Shown in pieces: positions 26,091 through 34,853 of a stretch of 64,000 nt of DNA. The notes under the pieces were generated by a model. The model worked only from the letters and a program-made list of their open reading frames with translations. It was not told the DNA's origin and did no database searches. A program made the position numbers and the translations under genes. Source of the stretch: Halobellus litoreus (GTDB lineage Archaea; Halobacteriota; Halobacteria; Halobacteriales; Haloferacaceae); contig NZ_JANHAW010000002.1 in assembly GCF_024464595.1 (NCBI RefSeq), positions 1,054,001-1,118,000 on the forward strand, read 5' to 3'. Positions within the stretch are counted from its first letter, which is position 1; each line of letters opens with the position of its first letter.

Positions 26091-26170
26091 ATCATTAACT
26101 TATAACCGGCCTTCATCAACCGTGGCAGAGGAGAAGCAAGAACGGTAGAATCATTACTATGATTCGATAG

Positions 26171-27526
26171 ATGTCATCCCAGATGGAAATCAATTCGGTT
26201 AGGGTAGTCCGCTATGATTTCTACCGACGCGGACACCAAGACCAAGTTGACGCTTCTCTTCAAGAGGTCTTTGAAAATAAGACTGAGCTTCATCCGCAAA
26301 CTCTTGAGTTTGGTGAGACAGACATTGAGACGAATTCGACTCTGTATACCGACGCCACCGACCAAATCCAGTCTGACTTATTCGAATCTATTCAAACGTT
26401 CTTAATCACTGATCCAATTCCCCGTTACTTTTGCCACACTCTTACGATTGCAACCCTCACTGCTGAGGAACAGGATCAGATGGATGTAGGAGACCCGATG
26501 GGGAATCGTACTCGTCGTGAAGACTGGGCAACAGAAATTGAATCAATTGCTTCTGCGTATGGCTCAAGCCTAATTCAGCCAGAAGGCCCTGCGCCGGTTA
26601 TCATACTGGTTGAACCAACATTAGATTCGCTACCTAGTGGGGAGCAGACCTCCTTTGATCCTATTCACTCGCGCACAGTAAGTGAAATGTTCGACCAATA
26701 TGCCGGTACTTTAGACACATTTGGGTTCTACCCAACAGAGCACATCAACACTATTGACAATTCTTACACATTGACATTTAATCGAGATCAAGTGATTGAT
26801 TTTCCACTCTCTATTCTTGTGACTCGCGAACAGGTTCAGCTTGATGGAGAAAATCCTGTTGATTATTGGCGATCTTGGATTGGATTTGGATATACTCGTA
26901 TCAAGTCAGTAACGTCAATCTTGATGATGCAACACTGGCTGATCTGGCGACGCCAAGAAATCAAAGAGATTGATCAAGAACTGTATGGGTATGATCTGCG
27001 TGATACTCGATTAGAGGATCTTACTGCTGAACTTCGGAATGAGGAACAGCAACTTGAACAATTACGGCGGAAATGGGTTGAGTCACACTCCGCAGCTGTG
27101 GATGAATTCCACGATATCCAAGAGTTAGTGGAGTGCTATCAGAGGGGGGATGAAGATACCGTGTTTGATGTTGCGATGGAGAAAGGAGATCAGTCTTATT
27201 TATATGAATGCTTGAGCTGTCTTGATTCTGAATTTCAGATCTTCTCAGCAACTCTTGAACGAGTCGAGACTAAGCTTGAAATGTTCATCTCTGTTGTACA
27301 GGACCGAATCCAATCGAGTGCGACTGAGTCGAATTTAGAACTCCAAAGTACGGTTACGAATCTCACGATTCTTTTAGCTGTAATCGCAGTAATTGAATTG
27401 GGTCTGAATCATCTCTCTAAAGACATCTTTCTCACTGTAACACAATTTGTGGCTCAGAGCGGTATTCTATTAGCAGGGATGGTCCTTCTTGCAGTAGGAT
27501 TCATTCTCGGATATACTCACACCTGA
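26171..27526 (+). CDS. Unknown protein with coiled coil and C-terminal double membrane helix
   Basis: 451 residues, no family recognised. Residues about 1-260 are a soluble, acidic domain. About 270-340 is a helical stretch with heptad-like leucines (LTAELRNEEQQLEQLRRKW). About 385-420 and 425-448 are two hydrophobic helices (LTILLAVIAVIELGL and SGILLAGMVLLAVGFILGY). A large cytosolic part, long helix and terminal two-helix membrane module is the topology of CorA-like channels and of several membrane effectors in defence systems. I see no GMN motif, so this is only topological. It starts 80 nt after the methylase gene on the same strand. Confidence 0.7.
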   Translation: MSSQMEINSVRVVRYDFYRRGHQDQVDASLQEVFENKTELHPQTLEFGETDIETNSTLYTDATDQIQSDLFESIQTFLITDPIPRYFCHTLTIATLTAEEQDQMDVGDPMGNRTRREDWATEIESIASAYGSSLIQPEGPAPVIILVEPTLDSLPSGEQTSFDPIHSRTVSEMFDQYAGTLDTFGFYPTEHINTIDNSYTLTFNRDQVIDFPLSILVTREQVQLDGENPVDYWRSWIGFGYTRIKSVTSILMMQHWLIWRRQEIKEIDQELYGYDLRDTRLEDLTAELRNEEQQLEQLRRKWVESHSAAVDEFHDIQELVECYQRGDEDTVFDVAMEKGDQSYLYECLSCLDSEFQIFSATLERVETKLEMFISVVQDRIQSSATESNLELQSTVTNLTILLAVIAVIELGLNHLSKDIFLTVTQFVAQSGILLAGMVLLAVGFILGYTHT

Positions 27527-27617
27527 TAGCAAAGTTACGCAAAGACGTGTTCATCTGTATCTCTCGTAATACTTTTCAAGACCCCCTACGGAGTTATCGG
27601 AAGGACGACAGCGACAT

Positions 27618-28712
27618 ATGCATGGGTTTGTTGATGGGTCGGCGTTTGATTATGGGAGCAAGAGTTGGACGGAGCTAGAGGAGCTCATCTCCCAACAAAT
27701 TAACAAAAACGCGCGAGATAAGGCACGGTACAAAACTGTACTTTCCTCAAATCATCCGATCCAGGTTCTTGAGAATGTAGTTGGCCATATTCTTGAAGCA
27801 GAAATCAATGTATCTGAAGAGGAAGGTTTCTACAGCGTAGAGCTACGCCGGACAATCAAACGAAGCGAACGCGAAGTGGAGGGTTCGTTCGCATTGTTCC
27901 AGCACGGTGATTCACCAATATGGACGGCAGTTACTGGATACTCTCCTGATTTCTTTGAACGTGGGCTCTGTTGGGTATTCAACCGGGCAGAACCAGATAT
28001 CTCTGATTTCTTTGCTAACTCGAACGAGCTAAGACAAATACTACAACAGGTTGAAGAAGAACTCTCAGCTGAAATACTCGTCAGCAAAGCCGTGGTGTAC
28101 TCACGAAGCGAAGAGGGAACGATCTCATTCCGTACACGTCCTTACAAGGCAGTGTTCTCCGATGAACAATTAGAGGATGGATACGTCGACAAGCTAAACT
28201 TCAGTGTACGCCGTCAAGACGATGAATTTTTCAGCGGCTTCATCAGCCGAGAAGGAGTAACCAAGATAGAGAGTGGCGATCCAACGATGTTCCTTCGATA
28301 TTTGCTAGGGGCTTTCGTTGAGACGGTAGCAGATAAGATAGATGTGCTATCTCATCGGGACCGTAGTGCATCAGACGAGATCTCTGAAATTGAGCTTGAA
28401 TTTCAGTCAGAAGTGCTCTCATCTCCCTCGGACAATAAAGAATTGATCGAGGCATTGAGCAACTTGAAAAAGAGCACTATGACTGTCTACCACGACAATC
28501 CATATGCGCACGTCTCTCTGGTAGACTTCGTTGACGGATCAAACTGTGATATATACGTTACTGGATCGAATTCAGTGTCGATCGTTCCTGGATACAAAGG
28601 ATCTGTAAATTTTCTAATGCGAATTGCTGACCAAATGTCGAAAGAATTCCAGGAGGGAGTTCTGACGGTACGCGACGCACCGGACTACAGTTTAACTGAC
28701 TTCGTAGCATAA
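27618..28712 (+). CDS. Unknown protein, first gene of a two-gene operon
   Basis: 364 residues, soluble, acidic, no signal peptide or membrane segment. No motif recognised. The middle part alternates beta-strand-like and charged segments (for example FSVRRQDDEFFSGF), and the C-terminal part has a second globular segment ending in DYSLTDFVA. It starts at an ATG at 27618, 91 nt after the previous stop, and is followed after a single base by the next gene, so the two proteins are made together. Its position in a restriction island suggests a defence role. That is inference from context only. Confidence 0.7.
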   Translation: MHGFVDGSAFDYGSKSWTELEELISQQINKNARDKARYKTVLSSNHPIQVLENVVGHILEAEINVSEEEGFYSVELRRTIKRSEREVEGSFALFQHGDSPIWTAVTGYSPDFFERGLCWVFNRAEPDISDFFANSNELRQILQQVEEELSAEILVSKAVVYSRSEEGTISFRTRPYKAVFSDEQLEDGYVDKLNFSVRRQDDEFFSGFISREGVTKIESGDPTMFLRYLLGAFVETVADKIDVLSHRDRSASDEISEIELEFQSEVLSSPSDNKELIEALSNLKKSTMTVYHDNPYAHVSLVDFVDGSNCDIYVTGSNSVSIVPGYKGSVNFLMRIADQMSKEFQEGVLTVRDAPDYSLTDFVA

Positions 28713-28713
28713 A

Positions 28714-29790
28714 ATGAGTAGCTCAGATACAACTTGCGTTGATCGACGTCATCACTCCTTCAGAACATACAATGACACTGTTGACGTAATCAGCGGATGG
28801 GAAACCGTATTTGGAGTATTTGAATCGTATTTTGATCAATATTACTTCGACCGTTTTCCCGTTTCAACAGTTGAACCGGTTGAATACACTCCCGACTTCT
28901 CGGTATACTTCAATGACAACTATGGAATTATTGCGAAGGTGCTTCCGAAGACCCTGCATCTTGATCCACCACAGATAGCAGAGCACCTCATTGAGATGCT
29001 TTCGGAATGTGATTCTGGGTATCCTCTCTCACGTTCAGACGGAACAGAAACAAACCCAGAAGATACCGACGTAGTCGTCTTTGTCCCAGATAGCTACTCA
29101 TCCCAATTTGGGAATATTTTGGATACCCGATTCAGTAGCAGTGATATAGACTTGGATAGCAATGTAGTGCTAATCCGATACGGAATGGACGATGAGCGTG
29201 CGCACTACATCTTCCAACGGGAAACTGCACTTGAAGAGGAATTCCGAGAGGACGAACTTCCTGATGAGGAATCATTAAACGAAACAATCGGCCCTGACGG
29301 TGACTACCAATCTTATAAACTGGGAACCCGTGAATTTCTGCGCCCGAAGACAAAGAAACCAATCTACAACGTTAAGCCCCCAGAATCATACCTAGCGACA
29401 TTCCTCTGGATGAAAGAGTTCCCAACCGAGCTAGCACGAGATGATTTCATCGACTGGAAAAAAGGCCAGATAAACAAGCAGCAGCAAATTTCCATTGATT
29501 GTCAACATCTGACTGATAAGCTCAATATGCAGCGAATCGTGGATGGGGAATTACGAACTGAATGGATTACTGAGACTCTGGAGTTCTTGTGTACTACTCG
29601 GTACGCGGAGTGTGTCAATAATTCATACCGCGTGATGTATACGGGATTAGTCCGTGACATCGACATCTCTGGTGATCGGTCCAGAGAATATCGGCGGGCC
29701 ACAGAGCTGGCAATTAAGTTAATTAAACGATACTGCCGATACGGGGAAGACGGTGAGGAACAGGGTCAGTCCTCACTGGAAGACTTTTGA
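28714..29790 (+). CDS. Unknown protein with a degenerate PD-(D/E)XK-like N-terminal motif
   Basis: 358 residues. The N-terminal ~130 residues contain EYTPDFSVYF followed by GIIAKV (Asp61, Lys75). This is the spacing of a PD-(D/E)XK nuclease core, except that the acidic residue before the lysine is Ala74. It is therefore either an inactive nuclease-like domain or a chance match. Residues about 220-340 look like a helical, basic DNA-binding region (DWKKGQINKQQQIS, then LNMQRIVDGELRTEWI). It starts 1 nt after the preceding stop. No family recognised. Confidence 0.7.
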   Translation: MSSSDTTCVDRRHHSFRTYNDTVDVISGWETVFGVFESYFDQYYFDRFPVSTVEPVEYTPDFSVYFNDNYGIIAKVLPKTLHLDPPQIAEHLIEMLSECDSGYPLSRSDGTETNPEDTDVVVFVPDSYSSQFGNILDTRFSSSDIDLDSNVVLIRYGMDDERAHYIFQRETALEEEFREDELPDEESLNETIGPDGDYQSYKLGTREFLRPKTKKPIYNVKPPESYLATFLWMKEFPTELARDDFIDWKKGQINKQQQISIDCQHLTDKLNMQRIVDGELRTEWITETLEFLCTTRYAECVNNSYRVMYTGLVRDIDISGDRSREYRRATELAIKLIKRYCRYGEDGEEQGQSSLEDF

Positions 29791-29975
29791 AAGGATCCGT
29801 GGATGTCCTCTGGAGCCGGGGTGTCCATAGACCGGCTGAAAGTAGAATGACGACCCATTTGACAGTCCTGACATATTACCCCAGCGCATTATGGCCTTTT
29901 AGATCGTCCAGTTCTGAGAATCCGCCTAGTATTTTAATCGGGCAGGTATGATCTCTGTCTCGAAATACTCGTGTT

Positions 29976-30710
29976 TTGATCCAACTTTCTGTCGTCATAG
30001 GTACGTACTATGTACTAACTCTTTTATATGTGATCTTGGCATACTCGCGTATGGAAGAGTCACTATTTTCTTCACTTTCGGCTCCTGCTGCCGTCTTTAC
30101 AATCGTTGTTGGGTGGCTTACCCTCGTCCGCTGGACACGTGACTCTCGGGACTTCTACAAGAACGAGCTCCGCCAACAGTTCTGGATCGATCATTCTGTC
30201 GACCTCCAGTATGCAATTGGTGAGACGGCCTCTCCAGACATAACAGATAAACTGCTTATCATTAGAGGGTTAGAAATTGGAGAGTATGGGTGGTGGTTCA
30301 GAATTGGAAAATCCGGAGATCCGTATATCCTGGCTGAACCGGACGAGGCTTACCGAATGTTTAGAAACCGAATGTCCTTTCTCGCAAAGAAAGTTCGGTA
30401 CCACATTTACCGAAATCTCGTACCATTTGCATCTCTTCGGATGGAGTGTATGTTGCTAATCGAAGCCCAGAATTGTCGAATCTCGATGATGAAAAACACA
30501 GAGTATGATGAATCTGGACGGCTCGAATTCTCATCTGGACCAATGATCACGGATGAGATAGATTATCTCACTGGTTGTTCTCCGCTCTGGGATGGCCTCT
30601 ACAAACTTACGCTCGACACCTATGATTACAACGAAGCTGATGAAGCATTACAACAGCTCAGAGTTTCAACATTTGTTGATGATATAGTAGTTGACCGAGA
30701 CTCAGATTGA
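29976..30710 (+). CDS. Unknown membrane-anchored protein, two N-terminal helices
   Basis: 244 residues if begun at the TTG at 29976. That start gives two membrane helices (about 4-23 and 36-52) followed by a basic turn and a ~185-residue cytosolic domain of unknown fold rich in aromatic residues (YGWWFRIG). An ATG at 30051, with a TATA-like TTTATAT about 27 nt before it, would remove the first helix and give a leaderless 219-residue form. I keep the longer form because the upstream codons read as a clean membrane helix. Last gene before tRNA-Val. Function unknown; a membrane effector or sensor is possible. Confidence 0.55.
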   Translation: MIQLSVVIGTYYVLTLLYVILAYSRMEESLFSSLSAPAAVFTIVVGWLTLVRWTRDSRDFYKNELRQQFWIDHSVDLQYAIGETASPDITDKLLIIRGLEIGEYGWWFRIGKSGDPYILAEPDEAYRMFRNRMSFLAKKVRYHIYRNLVPFASLRMECMLLIEAQNCRISMMKNTEYDESGRLEFSSGPMITDEIDYLTGCSPLWDGLYKLTLDTYDYNEADEALQQLRVSTFVDDIVVDRDSD

Positions 30711-31072
30711 ACAGTTGTGTGTGCTAACAGTACTCTATGAAGAGATTCAACTGTTTCTAAGAAAGGCACGGAGAGCGTGTCTCCACCCCCTAACTAACGT
30801 TAGGCGGACTTCAGCACTCATAGACAATCCCACGCTATAGAAATCAAGCGTTCGCCGTCCAATCCAACCAGCTAATCTAAGCACTGTCCCGATACCTTGA
30901 TACTCCAGCGCGCGTTCGGATAACGCAGAACCCCGGACGGAGGCGAGGGCCAGTCGACAACCGATTGGGTTCGGGAAAATCGAACCCCGTCGCTACGCCG
31001 ACGAAATTGGGAAAATTGGGCTATATCGCTTCTACGCGATGAAATCGGTGCCTTAGAAACCGTACGTAATCC
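30711..31072 (+). other. Gene-free right end of the island
   Basis: About 360 nt without a convincing gene. It includes a CTAACGTTAG palindrome near 30801-30810, and its GC content rises toward the tRNA. It may carry recombinase arm sites. Confidence 0.4.
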
Positions 31073-31098
31073 GAGTGGGCTCGGGCGGATTCGAACCA
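31073..31098 (+). repeat. Right attachment repeat (attR) within tRNA-Val
   Basis: Same 26 bp as 10370-10395. It covers the 3' acceptor arm and T-arm of tRNA-Val, so integration at this site restores the tRNA 3' end. Confidence 0.85.
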
Positions 31099-31148
31099 CC
31101 GATCTCTTCCTTGTAAGGGAAGCGTCATAACCACTAGACCACGAGCCC
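31076..31148 (-). tRNA. tRNA-Val (UAC)
   Basis: Full cloverleaf on the minus strand. The acceptor GGGCTCG (31142-31148) pairs with CGAGCCC (31077-31083) and the discriminator is A. The D-arm contains GTCTAGTGGTTATGAC. The anticodon stem CTTCC/GGAAG encloses CTTACAA, giving anticodon UAC. The T-arm contains GGTTCGAATCC. No CCA encoded. A TATA-like GTTTTATCC lies about 25-35 nt upstream of its 5' end. It is the integration site of the island. Confidence 0.95.
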
Positions 31149-31235
31149 GCACGTCGAACGAATCCGCACGCGGATAAAACGGTTTCCAATCCCGAAGGGG
31201 GTAATCCTTACCCCGACGCGCCCGAACGGCGGCGT

Positions 31236-31760
31236 ATGGCCGACCGGTCGCGACTCGCTACAGTCATCCTCGGCGTCGCTATCCTCCTCGCGGTCGCTCT
31301 CGTCGCGGTCGCGATAAATCCGGGGCTCCTCCCGACCGGCGAGTACGAGCGAACGACGGTCGACATCCTGGACGCCGAGACCGACGAGACGCTCGCCTCG
31401 GTGACCGTGCGCGTCGCCGACACCCGGTCGAAACGGTACACGGGACTCAGCGACACCGACTCCCTCGGCGCGAACGAGGGGATGCTGTTCGTCCACGCCG
31501 AGGAGGGCGAGTACGCCTACGTGATGCGCGAGATGGCGTTTCCGCTCGACATCGTCTTCGTCGACAGCGAGGGAACGATCACCGCGATTCACCACGCGCA
31601 ACTCCCGTCGGAGGGAACGTCCGGAGGTGACCTCACCCGCTATCGCGGCCGCGGACAGTACGTGCTCGAAGTGCCGTACAACTACACGGTCGAGCGGGGT
31701 ATCGAAGTCGGCGATCGGCTTCGGATCGACGGCGAGTGGAGATCCGGCGGCGACGGGTGA
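31236..31760 (+). CDS. DUF192 family protein, membrane-anchored
   Basis: 174 residues. An N-terminal membrane helix or uncleaved signal (about 6-27) is followed by the DUF192 domain: RYTGLSDTDSLGANEGMLF, then REMAFPLDIVFVD and PYNYTVERGIEVGDRL near the C-terminus. DUF192 proteins are small beta-rich extracytoplasmic domains of unclear function. Length and order match the family. First host gene to the right of tRNA-Val. Its start is an ATG preceded by GC-rich sequence. Confidence 0.85.
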   Translation: MADRSRLATVILGVAILLAVALVAVAINPGLLPTGEYERTTVDILDAETDETLASVTVRVADTRSKRYTGLSDTDSLGANEGMLFVHAEEGEYAYVMREMAFPLDIVFVDSEGTITAIHHAQLPSEGTSGGDLTRYRGRGQYVLEVPYNYTVERGIEVGDRLRIDGEWRSGGDG

Positions 31761-31862
31761 CGGTCGGCGGTCGGCGGGGCGAACGCCACTGCGACCGTCA
31801 GCAGGGCCGGCGGCCGTCCCGCGATCGAAAGTCGGAGGGGCCACCGGCACTTTTCGCGACCT

Positions 31863-32141
31863 ATGAGCGACCAGACCGACGCGGTCGACGCCCTCCACGC
31901 CCTCGACGGCTGGCACGCCGAGGGGTACGCCGCGCGGGTCCACTACCGCGGCGCGGGCGACCGCTACAGCGTCGAGTTCTACGGCCCCTCCGAGTGCGTC
32001 CTCTACTGGAAGGTCAAGGGCGACGGCGAGACGGCCGTTCCCGTCGGCCGCGACACCGTCCCCGACCCGCTCAGGACGCGCATCCGGGAGGACCTCGATG
32101 CCGCCGGGATCGACCCCGCGATAGAGGAGCGGTCGCTGTAG
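31863..32141 (+). CDS. Small haloarchaeal hypothetical protein
   Basis: 92 residues, acidic, with a compact beta-rich middle (YSVEFYGPSECVLYWKVKGDG) and a helical end (RTRIREDLDAAGI). Codon use matches the neighbours and the ATG follows a clear gap, so it is coding. I do not recognise a named family. It lies between DUF192 and the ABC exporter genes, all on the plus strand. Confidence 0.7.
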   Translation: MSDQTDAVDALHALDGWHAEGYAARVHYRGAGDRYSVEFYGPSECVLYWKVKGDGETAVPVGRDTVPDPLRTRIREDLDAAGIDPAIEERSL

Positions 32142-32235
32142 TCGCGGTCGAGGGATCGGGCCGCATCGATCGGCGCCAGTCGGACGGCTTGCCCCGGTGG
32201 AACCCTTTAGTAGCGCCGAGGCCTGAGAGGCGGTG

Positions 32236-34179
32236 ATGGCCAGTCCCCTCAAGGAGGACGACCCCTTCGAGCGACAGCGCGAACGCGCGGAGAATCCGAT
32301 GCGCCGGCTCTTCGACGAGTACGGTCGCGAGAACGCGTTCGCCTTCGTCGTCGGGCTGACGTCCAGCGTCGTCGCGCGCCTCCTCGACCTCCTGCCGCCG
32401 GTCCTCCTGACGGTCGCCGTCGACTCGATCTTCTTCGACGAGCGGCCCTTCTCGCTGTGGCTCGTTCCCGACGCGTGGCTCCCGGCGACGCGGACCGAAC
32501 AGCTCTACCTCTCGGTGGGGGTGATCGTGATCGCCTTCTTCGGCGGCGCGGCGTTCCACTGGACCCGAAACTGGGGGTGGAACTCCTTCGCCCAGCACAT
32601 TCAGCACGCGGTCCGGACGGACACCTACGACAAGATGCAGCGGCTGAATATGGACTTCTTCGCCGACAAGCAGACCGGCGAGATGATGTCGATCCTCTCG
32701 AACGACGTGAACAGGCTGGAGCGCTTCCTCAACGACGGAATGAACTCGGCGTTCCGACTGGGCGTGATGGTGCTCGGCATCGCGGCGATCCTCCTCTTCT
32801 GGAACTGGCAACTCGCAGTCGTCACGCTCACGGTCGTGCCGCTGATCGGGTACTTCACGTACCGCTTCGTGCGGACGATCCAGCCGAAGTACGCCGACGT
32901 CCGCTCGTCGGTCGGGCAGTTGAACTCTCGGCTCGAAAACAACCTCGGCGGCATCCAGGTGATCAAGTCCTCGAACACCGAGGACTTCGAGTCCGACCGC
33001 GTCGACGACGTCTCCCAGGAGTATTTCGACGCCAACTGGGACGCCATCGGCACCCGGATCAAGTTCTTTCCCGGGCTCCGACTGCTCTCGGGGATCGGGT
33101 TCATCCTCACGTTCTTCCTCGGTGGGATCTGGGTCCTGACCTACCAGCAGACCGGCAGCGCGCCGCTGTTTTTCACCGGGCGGCTCACGCCCGGCGAGTT
33201 CGTCGGCTTCATCCTCCTCACCCAGCGGTTCATCTGGCCCATGGCGCAGTTCGGGCAGATCATCAATATGTACCAGCGCGCGTACGCCTCCGCCGCCCGG
33301 ATCTTCGGGCTGATGGACGAACCCGCCCAGATCGCCGAGGATCCGGACGCCGAAGAGCTCGTCGTCGACGCGGGGCGAGTCGTCTACGACGACGTGTCCT
33401 TCGGGTACGACGAGGACGAGACCATAATCGGGGACGTGTCTTTCACGGTCGAAGGCGGCGAGACGCTCGCGCTCGTCGGTCCGACGGGTGCGGGCAAATC
33501 GACGGTGCTCAAACTCCTCCTCCGGATGTACGACGTCGACGAGGGCTCGATCTCGATCGACGGCACCGACGTCCGCGACGTGACGGTGCCGAGCCTCCGG
33601 CGGTCGATCGGGTACGTCAGCCAGGACACGTTTATGTTCTACGGGACGGTGGAGGAGAACATCCGCTACGGGACGTTCGGCGCGACCCACGAGGAGGTCG
33701 TCGAGGCCGCGAAGGCCGCCGAGGCCCACGGGTTCATCCAGAACCTCCCGAACGGCTACGACACCGAGATCGGCGAGCGCGGGGTGAAGCTCTCCGGCGG
33801 TCAGCGCCAGCGGCTCTCGATCGCCCGCGCCGTCCTCCGCGATCCGGACATTCTCGTCCTCGACGAGGCGACGAGCGACGTCGACACCGAGACTGAAATG
33901 CTCATTCAGCGCTCGCTGGACCGCCTGACCGAGGACCGCACGACGTTCAGCATCGCGCATCGCCTCTCGACGATCAAGGACGCCGACGTGATCGTCGTCT
34001 TAGAGGACGGCGAGATCGTCGAGCGCGGCACGCACGAGCGTCTGATCTCGAACGACGGGCTCTACGCGCACCTCTGGGGCGTGCAGGCGGGGGAGATCGA
34101 CGAGCTGCCGGACGAGTTCGTCGAGCGCGCCAGCCGCCGCGCCTCGCGGACGGAGATCGAGTCCGACGCCGACGACTGA
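32236..34179 (+). CDS. ABC transporter, fused permease and ATPase (exporter type)
   Basis: 647 residues. The six-helix exporter membrane domain (about 30-350) precedes an ATPase domain with Walker A GPTGAGKST (from 415), the signature LSGGQRQR (from about 519), Walker B ILVLDEATSD (Asp543, Glu544) and the H-loop IAHRLSTI. This is the MsbA/BmrA half-transporter layout, which works as a homodimer to export lipids, drugs or peptides. The ATG at 32236 is preferred to the GTG one codon earlier. The C-terminal tail is acidic, as is usual in halophiles, and its codons recur as repeats after the stop. Confidence 0.92.
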   Translation: MASPLKEDDPFERQRERAENPMRRLFDEYGRENAFAFVVGLTSSVVARLLDLLPPVLLTVAVDSIFFDERPFSLWLVPDAWLPATRTEQLYLSVGVIVIAFFGGAAFHWTRNWGWNSFAQHIQHAVRTDTYDKMQRLNMDFFADKQTGEMMSILSNDVNRLERFLNDGMNSAFRLGVMVLGIAAILLFWNWQLAVVTLTVVPLIGYFTYRFVRTIQPKYADVRSSVGQLNSRLENNLGGIQVIKSSNTEDFESDRVDDVSQEYFDANWDAIGTRIKFFPGLRLLSGIGFILTFFLGGIWVLTYQQTGSAPLFFTGRLTPGEFVGFILLTQRFIWPMAQFGQIINMYQRAYASAARIFGLMDEPAQIAEDPDAEELVVDAGRVVYDDVSFGYDEDETIIGDVSFTVEGGETLALVGPTGAGKSTVLKLLLRMYDVDEGSISIDGTDVRDVTVPSLRRSIGYVSQDTFMFYGTVEENIRYGTFGATHEEVVEAAKAAEAHGFIQNLPNGYDTEIGERGVKLSGGQRQRLSIARAVLRDPDILVLDEATSDVDTETEMLIQRSLDRLTEDRTTFSIAHRLSTIKDADVIVVLEDGEIVERGTHERLISNDGLYAHLWGVQAGEIDELPDEFVERASRRASRTEIESDADD

Positions 34180-34237
34180 GCACTTCGACGCCGACCGACA
34201 GTTCGACGCCGACCGACAATCCGACGCCAACGACTGA
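34162..34237 (+). repeat. Four degenerate 17-18-nt repeats at the exporter gene end
   Basis: TCCGACGCCGACGACTGA (34162-34179, including the stop) is followed by two copies of TTCGACGCCGACCGACA (34184-34200 and 34202-34218) and by TCCGACGCCAACGACTGA (34220-34237). It looks like slippage duplication of the 3' coding end. Confidence 0.7.
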
Positions 34238-34322
34238 TCGACCGCGGGCGGACCGACCCCGCGGGAGCGGCGGCGCTCGCCCGGAGAAACACTTACTCAC
34301 CTCCGTCACGCAAACGCTCCCA

Positions 34323-34814
34323 ATGGTCCCTCGCCTCCGCTCGTCGCGACGGGGCATCTCGCCCGTCGTCGGCGTGGCGCTGATGCTCGCGATCGTCGTC
34401 GCACTTGTCGCCGTCTTCGGCGGCCTGCTGCTCGGGATCGAACTGCCCGGCGAGCCGTCGCCGCAGTATCGCTACCAGACGGAGCACGTCGCCGACGGAG
34501 CCGGCAACACCGATTCGCGCCCGTACGTGAACATCACGCTCACCGGCGGGCAGATCGAGCCCGGCGAGGACTTCTACGTCGTCGACAGCGACGGGAACTC
34601 GGTCCGGTGGGACACGGTCTGGACGACGTCCGGCCCCCTGACGGCCGGCGACTACGCCCACATCGACGGGTTCGGCAGCGACTCGGCGCTCAATCCGGCC
34701 TGCGAGGGGGAGATCTACCGGATGGTCCACCGAGCGGAGGACGGGGGGAGCTCGATCCTGATCGAGGTCGAGATCGATCAGCCGGCCGTCGGCGCGGCGG
34801 CTGACAAGTGTTGA
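34323..34814 (+). CDS. Archaeal type IV pilin
   Basis: 163 residues. The N-terminus RRGISPVVGVALMLAIVVAL is the class III prepilin signature of haloarchaeal PilA proteins: a basic leader cut by prepilin peptidase, then a hydrophobic assembly helix. The rest is a secreted beta-rich domain with a short acidic linker. Such pilins are assembled at the membrane by PilB/PilC-type machinery; a TadA/TadC-like pair is encoded at 49457-53657, though the link is not proved. The gene stands alone in an 850-nt interval. Confidence 0.88.
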   Translation: MVPRLRSSRRGISPVVGVALMLAIVVALVAVFGGLLLGIELPGEPSPQYRYQTEHVADGAGNTDSRPYVNITLTGGQIEPGEDFYVVDSDGNSVRWDTVWTTSGPLTAGDYAHIDGFGSDSALNPACEGEIYRMVHRAEDGGSSILIEVEIDQPAVGAAADKC

Positions 34815-34853
34815 TCGATCCGCGAGGGTCACTGCCGACAGTCGCCCCCGACG

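Larger units (their letters stand above)
10370..31098 (+). mobile_element. Integrated genomic island in tRNA-Val, about 20.7 kb
   Basis: It is bounded by a 26-bp perfect direct repeat (10370-10395 and 31073-31098); the right copy is the 3' end of the intact tRNA-Val. A tyrosine recombinase gene lies just inside the left end, the usual arrangement for archaeal integrative elements. Base composition is clearly more AT-rich than the flanks. The content is accessory: two recombinases, an IclR/BCCT/lyase cargo, McrBC, a large methylase and several unknown genes. No replication, capsid or conjugation genes were recognised, so it is either a non-autonomous integrative element or a decayed one. Confidence 0.8.
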
